Assembly: GCA_905236735.1 (NCBI GenBank)
Contig: CAJOOU010000039.1
Span: 1 to 5,101 of the forward strand
Source of the DNA: an uncultured Eubacterium sp.
Lineage (GTDB): Bacteria; Bacillota; Clostridia; Lachnospirales; Lachnospiraceae
Length of the DNA: 5,101 nucleotides
Direction of reading: 5' to 3'
Numbering within the stretch: position 1 is the first letter of the stretch; each line of letters begins with the position of its first letter. A program made the position numbers and the translations under genes. Positions 1-4,908 of the stretch are shown here, one piece after another. A model generated the notes under the pieces. It was given only the letters and a program-made list of their open reading frames with translations. It was not told where the DNA came from and did not search any database.

Positions 1-387
1 ACTTCCCGGTCTGTCATTAAAGATTATCATTATAAGTGCATCCCTTGGGTCTTTGGCATATAGCCGCGGCATCCCGTATTTGCTAAGCGCTCTTTGGGTT
101 TCTTCCATAGAAAACTCCGCCGCATAACAAATCCTGAGTATTATATCCCTCTGCCTCGTTCTTTTTTCTCCGGAGAGCAATTTATACCCATAACGCTCAG
201 GGATGTCTGCCTTAAGAAAAACCATCTGCTGACTTATTTTTTTCTCGTGAAAAAGTTCTTTGACATACACACTGAAAGCCTCATCTCCCATAACGCTTTC
301 CTTATTATCGGATAGATATTTTTCGAAGTTTGAAATATGTGTTTTTCCTAATACCAGTTCAAGATCATCGGTGTTTTTTTCTGCCAT
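1..387 (-). CDS. Probable helix-turn-helix protein, partial (C-terminus beyond the window)
   Basis: An open frame of 129 codons starts at ATG 387 and runs without a stop off the left edge, so only the N-terminal part is seen. A purine-rich ribosome binding site (AGAGGAA, minus strand of 391-397) supports the start. Residues about 1-45 are acidic and probably helical. Residues about 45-105 look like an XRE-type helix-turn-helix: a FHEKKISQQ helix, then a segment ending in YKLLSGEKRTRQRD, as in XRE domains where a recognition helix leads into a G-E/K-R turn, followed by helices around ILRICYAAEF and MEETQRALSKYG. The segment after that (LYAKDPRDALIMIIFN) continues off the edge. It is transcribed divergently from a membrane-anchored Ser/Thr kinase gene 54 bp away. 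A role as DNA-binding partner or phosphorylation substrate of that kinase is inference. Reality of the gene is fairly sure; the HTH assignment is by motif appearance only. Confidence 0.72.
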   Translation of the reverse strand, partial: MAEKNTDDLELVLGKTHISNFEKYLSDNKESVMGDEAFSVYVKELFHEKKISQQMVFLKADIPERYGYKLLSGEKRTRQRDIILRICYAAEFSMEETQRALSKYGMPRLYAKDPRDALIMIIFNDRPGS

Positions 388-441
388 TTTTTCCTCTTTA
401 TGTTATAATCAGTATACTCCAATTGAAAGGACCATAAACTT
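388..441. promoter_or_regulatory. Divergent promoter region between the HTH gene and the kinase gene
   Basis: The 54-bp gap must carry both promoters. On the plus strand there is a perfect extended -10 element, TGTTATAAT (401-409), pointing at the kinase. No good -35 is visible (CTGCCA at 381-386 is the 17-bp position), as is common with extended -10 promoters. The kinase ribosome binding site GAAAGGA (425-431) lies 10 nt before its ATG. On the minus strand the best -10 is TATACT (plus 411-416), with only a poor -35. The two predicted elements almost abut, so the promoters probably compete or are co-regulated. Confidence 0.6.
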
Positions 442-1479
442 ATGAACTCTGCTGATGACTATAAAGTTTTAACCGCCATAAACGAAACCCACGAAGTTTA
501 TCTGGTACAAAATATAATAGATAAAAAGATTTATGTCAAAAAGATTTTACATGTTTATGATAGGAAAATCTATGATTTTCTTTTAGAATCTCCGATTTAC
601 GGTACTCCCGGAATTATTGAATTATTTGAAGATGCTTCCGGTCTTACCGTAATAGAAGAATATATATCAGGTAAAAGCCTTGATGAAATAATATCTGCCA
701 AATCACTTACAACAGGCTCTGTAAAACACTATCTTCTGCAGCTCTGCCATATTGTTAATACTCTTCACAAAAGCACTCCGCAGATAGTACACAGAGATAT
801 AAAACCCTCAAATATTTTAATTGATTCCAGAGATAACATATATTTACTGGATTTTAATGCTGCAAAATTTTATAGCAATTCTTCCGGGAGTGATACCAGA
901 CTGCTCGGTACCCATGGTTATGCAGCACCGGAGCAGTATGGATTTGGCTCTTCTTCCGAAAAAACGGATATCTACGGTATTGGTATGGTTCTTAAGGAAA
1001 TGCTGGCATCATGCTCATCAGACACATCTCAATATGAGCATATTGTTTCAAAATGTACAATGATTAATCCCGATGACAGATATAAAAATATCGATGCACT
1101 TATCTTAGAGCTTGAGGGCCGCTCCGGACTACTGTATTGTGACAACGCCAGCTATCCCTTCTATCTTCTCCCGGGATTTCGCAGTAAATCCCCATTCAAA
1201 ATGCTCATAGCTACCTTGGGGTACGGGCTCCTTATTTATATGGGATTTACTCTTGATATGGGTAATTCAGGAATATCCGGTATTATTGAAAACATATTTA
1301 TCTGCCTTGCTCTTCTTTCTGTTATACTCTGCAGCTTTAACTACATGAATATACAGAAAATCATGCCCTTATGCCGCCTTAATAATCGCATCATCAGATA
1401 CCTCGGTATAATTATCCTCGATATACTTTCATTTATTTCTGTTGCTGTAATATACAGTATATTAACTATAGCTGACTAA
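442..1479 (+). CDS. Membrane-anchored Hanks-type Ser/Thr protein kinase with atypical ATP-binding motifs
   Basis: This 345-residue protein has a kinase domain at about residues 7-225 and a membrane region at about 250-343. Visible motifs are the probable ATP-anchoring Lys33 (YVKK), catalytic loop HRDIKPSN (117-124, Asp119, Lys121, Asn124), metal-binding Asp137, the activation segment ending in AAPEQ (161-165), the helix-F Asp176 and Arg213. Two features are odd. The glycine-rich loop position (residues 12-17, before EVYLV) contains no glycine, and DFG is replaced by DFN (137-139). Catalytic residues are kept, so activity is plausible but not proven. The C-terminus has about three hydrophobic spans (254-272, 281-303, 318-343) with no PASTA or other recognisable extracellular sensor domain, unlike PrkC/PknB. 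The kinase domain would face the cytoplasm. The start follows GAAAGGA 10 nt upstream. It is divergent from a probable HTH gene, and its stop overlaps the convergent CMD-cupin gene by 4 bp. Confidence 0.93.
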   Translation: MNSADDYKVLTAINETHEVYLVQNIIDKKIYVKKILHVYDRKIYDFLLESPIYGTPGIIELFEDASGLTVIEEYISGKSLDEIISAKSLTTGSVKHYLLQLCHIVNTLHKSTPQIVHRDIKPSNILIDSRDNIYLLDFNAAKFYSNSSGSDTRLLGTHGYAAPEQYGFGSSSEKTDIYGIGMVLKEMLASCSSDTSQYEHIVSKCTMINPDDRYKNIDALILELEGRSGLLYCDNASYPFYLLPGFRSKSPFKMLIATLGYGLLIYMGFTLDMGNSGISGIIENIFICLALLSVILCSFNYMNIQKIMPLCRLNNRIIRYLGIIILDILSFISVAVIYSILTIAD

Positions 1480-2228
1480 AGTGCCATGTAAGCATCCTCT
1501 GAAACGGGTTCACACCATTCCGTCGAACTCTCCTCTCCCGGTATCTCAAGTGCCAGATGAGAAAACCATTCATCCGGCGCAGCTCCGTGCCAGTGTTTTA
1601 CATTTGCCGGGATATTAATTACCTTTCCCGGAGTCAGTTCTACCGCGTCCTTGCCTTCTTCCTGATAGTATCCTCTTCCGCCCACACATATAAGCATCTG
1701 ACCTCCGCCGTTTTTTGCATGATGTATATGCCAGTTGTTTCTACATCCCGGCTCAAATGTCACATTGAAAACAGGCACCTGTTCCGTTGTAAGAGGCGCA
1801 AGATAACTCTGTCCCACAAAGAATTCTCCATATGGGTTTTCCTCTCCTACCGGGAAAAATATTGTATTCTGATACTTATCTTTTTCCGTCTTTTCTTCTA
1901 TCTTCTCATCATATACTTCCTTTGCCAGATTAAATACAGCCCACGCTTTGGGCCACCCCGCATAAAAAGCCACATGAGTGATAATTGCTGCCATTTCTTT
2001 TTGTGTAACGCCATGACTTTTGGCGTTCATAATATGATACTTAAGTGAGCTGTCCGTTATACCCTGCGACATTAACGCCACAACCGTTATAATGCATCTG
2101 GTTTTGGTATCAATATCTCCATTATTCCAGTTTTCTCCGAAAAGCACATCATCATTGAAGTGTGCAAACTCCGGAGCAAAGCTTCCCAGCTGCTCTCTTC
2201 CCGCTGTCTGAACTATTTTTCCACTCAT
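1476..2228 (-). CDS. Carboxymuconolactone decarboxylase-like / cupin fusion protein
   Basis: This is a 250-residue cytoplasmic protein of two domains. Residues about 15-110 match the CMD/AhpD-like helical fold, including the family-typical stretch HVAFYAGWPKAW (85-96). It lacks the CxxC of the AhpD peroxidase. Residues about 155-230 form a cupin barrel: motif 1 WHIHH with metal-ligand candidates His167, His169 and Gln177, and motif 2 PANVKHWHG with His212. Such fusions are common in anaerobic Firmicutes beside SDR and DUF2798 genes; their substrate is generally unknown, and a redox or detoxification role is inference. I chose ATG 2228 because GAGGAGGA (minus strand of 2236-2243) sits 7 nt upstream. 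An in-frame ATG at 2267 would add 13 residues but has no ribosome binding site and lies 3 bp after the upstream stop codon. It is the second gene after DUF2798 (42-bp gap) and overlaps the convergent kinase gene at the stop codons. Confidence 0.92.
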   Translation of the reverse strand: MSGKIVQTAGREQLGSFAPEFAHFNDDVLFGENWNNGDIDTKTRCIITVVALMSQGITDSSLKYHIMNAKSHGVTQKEMAAIITHVAFYAGWPKAWAVFNLAKEVYDEKIEEKTEKDKYQNTIFFPVGEENPYGEFFVGQSYLAPLTTEQVPVFNVTFEPGCRNNWHIHHAKNGGGQMLICVGGRGYYQEEGKDAVELTPGKVINIPANVKHWHGAAPDEWFSHLALEIPGEESSTEWCEPVSEDAYMAL

Positions 2229-2270
2229 TTTACCGTCCTCCTCTTGTAAATTACAGTCTCCTGTCATCTT

Positions 2271-2768
2271 TTATGAATCGCTGTATATTTTCCCTACAAC
2301 AAATCTCGTAAACGGTGCCGCTGCAAACATATTCCAGAAAAAAGCCATCGGAAAATTTTTAAACACCGTTCCAAGCCATATTACAGGAAGGTTATATATA
2401 CTCTGTTTTGCCAAAATAATATTGAATAGCACAGATGCTACAAGGCTCATGGTAGGGCACATTATTGCCACTGTCCCGGCCTGCCTCATAATCATGCAAA
2501 AATAGGGATTATCCTTTTCCGGATTGGTGCGTTTTGCTGCAAATGCAGCGCCAATTCTGTTCCCCCACAGATTAGAGAAAATAAATACAAGTATACCCAT
2601 GTATAATGCCTCAACAATTGCCGCCTTAATAACTTCATATGTCATAGTTGAAAAGCCGCCACTGTTCAGATTGTACCCCATTTTTATGGCTACATTATAT
2701 ATTTCCATTCCTATAGCCATAGAATACGACATTATTACTCCAAATACAATCCCTTTTGATTTCTTCAT
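2271..2768 (-). CDS. DUF2798 family integral membrane protein
   Basis: This is a 165-residue polytopic membrane protein with four predicted transmembrane segments at about 7-29, 46-67, 95-118 and 129-152. They form two helical pairs separated by a hydrophilic loop (about 70-92, rich in Lys, Arg and Asp). The last pair carries the family-like signature KNFPMAFFWNMFAAAPFTRF (137-156). DUF2798 proteins have no established function. A very strong ribosome binding site, AAGGAGG (minus strand of 2774-2780), lies 5 nt from the ATG. The gene is the first of a two-gene operon with the CMD-cupin gene. It is preceded by its own consensus promoter and a terminator-like leader hairpin, so expression of both genes may depend on readthrough. 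A transport or membrane-partner role for the neighbouring enzyme is possible but not shown. Confidence 0.85.
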   Translation of the reverse strand: MKKSKGIVFGVIMSYSMAIGMEIYNVAIKMGYNLNSGGFSTMTYEVIKAAIVEALYMGILVFIFSNLWGNRIGAAFAAKRTNPEKDNPYFCMIMRQAGTVAIMCPTMSLVASVLFNIILAKQSIYNLPVIWLGTVFKNFPMAFFWNMFAAAPFTRFVVGKIYSDS

Positions 2769-2780
2769 CTTAACCTCCTT

Positions 2781-2816
2781 AAAAGAAAAAAGCGTAATCT
2801 GCTAAACAGACTACGC
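2781..2816 (-). terminator. Intrinsic terminator-like hairpin in the DUF2798 leader (possible attenuator)
   Basis: Read on the minus strand, GCGTAGTCTG (plus 2807-2816), a 5-nt loop TTTAG (2802-2806) and CAGATTACGC (2792-2801) form a 10-bp stem with a single G-U pair. It is followed at once by the tract TTTTTTCTTTT (2791-2781). This is a textbook Rho-independent terminator in the minus direction. In the plus direction the stem has an A-C mismatch and a poorer T tract. It ends exactly where the DUF2798 ribosome binding site begins and lies downstream of a consensus promoter, so it can act on that promoter's own transcript as well as on readthrough from the ydcF-like gene. As DNA, the same 25-bp dyad could instead be a repressor operator. 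Confidence 0.8.
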
Positions 2817-2857
2817 CTTTTGACTTATTTCTGTATGTATTTAATTCACAATCGGAG

Positions 2858-2886
2858 ATTATAATTCATCTTATCGCTTTTGTCAA
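2858..2886 (-). promoter_or_regulatory. Perfect consensus sigma-A promoter for DUF2798 / CMD-cupin
   Basis: On the minus strand, TTGACA (plus 2881-2886) is followed by exactly 17 bp and TATAAT (plus 2858-2863), matching the consensus at all 12 positions. The predicted start is near 2851, giving an untranslated leader of about 80 nt before the DUF2798 ATG at 2768. The promoter starts 31 bp after the stop of the ydcF-like gene, so the downstream pair is an independent transcription unit. Such a strong promoter followed by a terminator fits attenuation or repression control. Confidence 0.88.
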
Positions 2887-2917
2887 AGCACAATTTCCGT
2901 GGCCGGAAAAAAATCTT

Positions 2918-3661
2918 TTATAACTGAGTTAAAAACTTTATAATTGCAAAAAACTCTCTAAACATATTATTAGGCAGATATATGGGAGTTGTCTTTGCTG
3001 CTATACCGCATACATTTTTTAGTCCCTCTCTTTTTGCAATTAAAAGGGCTCTAAATACATGGAAATTGTTTGTAACTATGCCCACAGTAGCTCCATCAGA
3101 TATATACTCCATGCTGTTTTTTATATTTTCTGAAGTTGTAAGAGATTCATCCTCCTCTATAATCCGGCTTTCATCAATCCCTTTGTTTTTCATATATTCT
3201 GCCATCCCCTGCGCTTCAGGATACGGCTCATTATATCCCTGTCCGCCGGATACTATACATATGGTGTCCGGATTTTTCTCCAGATAATCTATTGCTGCAT
3301 TTAACCGGTGCTTTAAAACTATACTCGGGCCACTGTCTTTTACCTGCGCTCCAAGTACTATTATATAGTCCAGATTATCCTGACCTTTGTCATCAAATTT
3401 GCTTATTATACAGCATTCTGCAAAAATAAAGCAAACTACGCCTGCCAAAACTACTACGGAGCCTATGATTTTAACTGTCTTTGGTATTTTTCCCCAAATG
3501 CCAAAAAATCCTGCTGCCGCAATAATCATAAAAATTACAGCGCATCCCATCCACACTATAAAGAATCCTGTACCTGAGCCGCTACCTAAAACAATCAGGC
3601 CATATACAAAACATACAGCTGCCAATACAAGCCATATCACCAAAAATAAATATTTTTTCAT
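2918..3661 (-). CDS. YdcF/SanA-like DUF218 membrane protein
   Basis: This 247-residue protein has three N-terminal transmembrane segments (about 4-26, 31-57 and 63-87) followed by a DUF218 domain (about 97-230). Family motifs are VLGAQV with GPS (102-112), SGGQG (138-142), PEAQGMAEYM (148-157), ESLTTSENI (172-180) and TNNFHVFRA (197-205). YdcF, SanA and ElyC are relatives; members are linked to envelope integrity or cell-wall precursor metabolism, and the biochemical reaction is not settled. I take ATG 3661 because it starts a typical Lys-rich N-terminus leading into the first membrane span. The same frame stays open for 49 more codons upstream, but that part overlaps the SDR gene and shows no family similarity. 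The ribosome binding site is weak (GAAAG). The start is 19 bp after the SDR stop, so co-transcription and perhaps translational coupling are likely. Confidence 0.9.
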   Translation of the reverse strand: MKKYLFLVIWLVLAAVCFVYGLIVLGSGSGTGFFIVWMGCAVIFMIIAAAGFFGIWGKIPKTVKIIGSVVVLAGVVCFIFAECCIISKFDDKGQDNLDYIIVLGAQVKDSGPSIVLKHRLNAAIDYLEKNPDTICIVSGGQGYNEPYPEAQGMAEYMKNKGIDESRIIEEDESLTTSENIKNSMEYISDGATVGIVTNNFHVFRALLIAKREGLKNVCGIAAKTTPIYLPNNMFREFFAIIKFLTQL

Positions 3662-3680
3662 CAGTCTTTCATTTACAATA

Positions 3681-4460
3681 CTACATTTGCATTCCGCCGC
3701 ATACCGGAAGAGCCATACCTGTAATATGATCTGCCATATCTGAGCAAAGGAATACCACGCCATCCGTAATATTTCTGGTGGTTCCCATCTTACCATCCGG
3801 TATAACATTCTCCTCCATAAACTTCGGATCCTGGTCTCCGCTTGCTATAGATGCATCCATAAGATTTGTACCTACGGTAGGGCCCGGGCAGATAGAATTA
3901 ACCCTTACTCCTGCCTTTGCATTTTCCACAGCCGCTGTCTGTGTAATTGCATTTATAGCAGCCTTAGATGGTCCATATGCTCCAAATCCCGGTACCATCT
4001 TAAGTCCTCCTATTGATGATGTATTTACAATAGCACCTTTTCCCTGTTTTATCATCTGGCGAATCTCATACTTCATGCAAAGGAATACACCTTTGAGGTT
4101 AGTATCTATTACCTTATCCCAATCACTTTCCGTAACCTCTGTAAGCGGGCAGAACGGAATGTTTTTTCCATCGGCACCGCAGCCCGCATTATTAAAAGCA
4201 TAATCAAGTGAGCCAAATGTCTCTACCGTCTTTTCTACTGCCGCTTTTACGCTCTCCTCATTTGCCACATCACACTGGATAAAAATAGCCTCACCACCGG
4301 CTTTTTTTATCTCATCTACTGTCTCAAGTCCCGGCGTTTCGCGTCTTGCAGTAACAGCAATCCTGCACCCAAGCTCTGCAAATCTAAGAGCCGTAGCCCT
4401 GCCCATTCCTGAGCCTGCTCCCGTTACAAAAAGTACTTTTCCTTTAAATTCTTCGAACAT
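3681..4460 (-). CDS. Short-chain dehydrogenase/reductase (classical SDR)
   Basis: This is a 259-residue cytoplasmic NAD(P)-dependent oxidoreductase of the usual classical SDR length. Motifs seen are the Rossmann cofactor loop TGAGSGMG (13-20), the NNAG motif (90-93), Asn121 in DTNLKG, Ser148/Ser149 on the active-site strand, the catalytic Tyr162-x-x-x-Lys166 (YGPSK) and CPGP (191-194). The Arg pair at 39-40 after the second strand suggests NADP(H) preference, which is inference. The substrate cannot be read from sequence. The start at ATG 4460 has the ribosome binding site AAGGAGA (minus strand of 4469-4475), 8 nt upstream. It is the first gene of an operon with the ydcF-like gene. A candidate promoter lies about 100 bp upstream, and readthrough from the small membrane peptide gene is possible because no terminator is visible between them. 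Confidence 0.95.
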   Translation of the reverse strand: MFEEFKGKVLFVTGAGSGMGRATALRFAELGCRIAVTARRETPGLETVDEIKKAGGEAIFIQCDVANEESVKAAVEKTVETFGSLDYAFNNAGCGADGKNIPFCPLTEVTESDWDKVIDTNLKGVFLCMKYEIRQMIKQGKGAIVNTSSIGGLKMVPGFGAYGPSKAAINAITQTAAVENAKAGVRVNSICPGPTVGTNLMDASIASGDQDPKFMEENVIPDGKMGTTRNITDGVVFLCSDMADHITGMALPVCGGMQM

Positions 4461-4489
4461 AACCTGTCTCTCCTTATTCCTTTTATGAT

Positions 4490-4506
4490 ATACCTTCTCA
4501 AAGTAT
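4490..4506 (-). other. Small dyad in the SDR leader
   Basis: On the minus strand, ATACTTT, a 3-nt loop GAG and AAGGTAT form a 7-bp stem with one G-U pair, 14 bp upstream of the SDR ribosome binding site. No U tract follows, so it is not a terminator. It may be an operator or mRNA hairpin, or chance in AT-rich DNA. Confidence 0.3.
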
Positions 4507-4557
4507 TATTCCGGACTGATATGCGCCATATTGCCCAATCATCCCTTTTCTTCTTAC

Positions 4558-4585
4558 AGTATAATATATCCCCGCATTTTTTCAA
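4558..4585 (-). promoter_or_regulatory. Candidate promoter of the SDR-ydcF operon
   Basis: On the minus strand, TTGAAA (plus 4580-4585) is followed after 16 bp by TATACT (plus 4558-4563). Each hexamer has one mismatch to consensus. The start would be near 4551, giving a leader of about 90 nt before the SDR ATG at 4460. Confidence 0.6.
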
Positions 4586-4649
4586 AATTCTCATTTTAAT
4601 ATAATGTTATATGCTTAAAGGAATATTGCACATAAAACCGTGACAGTCC

Positions 4650-4739
4650 TCATGTTTTTCTGTTATATACCATGCCGCCAATGACAAGGCATATGAGTAT
4701 TATTAATATCACAATTACAGCGATTTTCCGATTTATCAT
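4650..4739 (-). CDS. 29-residue single-span membrane peptide
   Basis: This is a short gene of 29 codons plus TGA, starting at ATG 4739. The ribosome binding site AAGGGA lies 6 nt upstream (minus strand of 4746-4751). The peptide begins MINRK, then has one continuous hydrophobic segment of about 19-20 residues (6-25, almost all Ile, Leu, Val, Ala and Gly with one Cys at 17), and ends with the positive tail NRKT. This is a single transmembrane helix with basic flanks, not a cleavable signal peptide with mature domain. No family is recognised. A promoter with LytTR-type direct repeats stands just upstream and the SDR gene lies 189 bp downstream. It could be a small regulatory membrane protein, or less likely a toxin-like peptide; function is unknown. 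The coding call rests on start signals plus the coherent hydrophobic pattern, not on homology. Confidence 0.62.
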   Translation of the reverse strand: MINRKIAVIVILIILICLVIGGMVYNRKT

Positions 4740-4775
4740 GTTCTTCCCTTAATTATCTGTAAATAAAAATGTTGC

Positions 4776-4803
4776 ATTAGATACTTTCCACTTAACATTT
4801 CAA
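4776..4803 (-). promoter_or_regulatory. Candidate promoter of the small membrane peptide gene
   Basis: On the minus strand, TTGAAA (plus 4798-4803) is followed after 16 bp by TCTAAT (plus 4776-4781), each with one mismatch to consensus. The start would be near 4769, about 30 nt before the peptide ATG, a normal leader length that includes its ribosome binding site. The nearest LytTR-like repeat ends 8-10 bp upstream of the -35, the usual place for an activator site. Confidence 0.55.
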
Positions 4804-4811
4804 CTACTTTC

Positions 4812-4843
4812 CGACGAACGGTCGCTTTTTTCGATTAACGGTC
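4812..4843 (-). promoter_or_regulatory. Paired direct repeats resembling a LytTR regulator binding site
   Basis: On the minus strand, GACCGTTAATCG (plus 4832-4843) and GACCGTTCGTCG (plus 4812-4823) are direct repeats identical at 10 of 12 positions and 20 bp apart start to start, about two helical turns. Each contains a 9-mer (ACCGTTAAT, ACCGTTCGT) that fits the published LytTR consensus [TA][AC][CA]GTTN[AG][TG]. The gap between the 9-mers is 11 bp, one less than the usual 12-13. The pair sits just upstream of a promoter for a small membrane peptide. No LytTR regulator gene is in the window. Confidence 0.6.
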
Positions 4844-4908
4844 ATTTTCTTTGGCTAAATCAGATACGGTATTTGCTGACATTATAGTATATTCCGTTGT
4901 ATCAGCTG

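Noticed and set aside
1564..1900. Reading the CMD-cupin protein as an AhpD-type alkylhydroperoxidase
   Set aside because: The catalytic CxxC pair is absent; only the fold-level CMD similarity and the fused cupin are supported.
1557..2048. 163-codon plus-strand open frame
   Set aside because: It lies wholly antisense to the CMD-cupin gene, whose domains and motifs are clear, and has no ribosome binding site or recognisable features. The other plus-strand frames opposite the minus-strand genes were dropped for the same reason.
2229..2267. 13-residue N-terminal extension of the CMD-cupin protein from ATG 2267
   Set aside because: No ribosome binding site precedes it, while a strong GAGGAGGA stands 7 nt before ATG 2228.
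2841..2849. GTG-AAT-TAA mini-frame in the DUF2798 leader as an attenuation leader peptide
   Set aside because: It lies at the predicted 5' end of the transcript with no room for a ribosome binding site and encodes only two residues.
2894..2909. 6-bp GC-containing hairpin (TTTCCG / CGGAAA) after the ydcF-like stop, considered as its terminator
   Set aside because: On the minus strand the T run lies before the stem, not after it, and on the plus strand an A run follows. It cannot be an intrinsic terminator in either direction.
3662..3808. 49-residue N-terminal extension of the YdcF-like frame
   Set aside because: It overlaps the 3' end of the well-supported SDR gene in another frame, lacks family similarity, and the first membrane span begins right after the internal ATG at 3661.
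4861..4905. Interrupted dyad (GATACGG / CCGTTGTATC) downstream of the rightmost gene as a terminator
   Set aside because: The stem is short with a bulge and a loop of over 20 nt, and no T tract follows on the minus strand.
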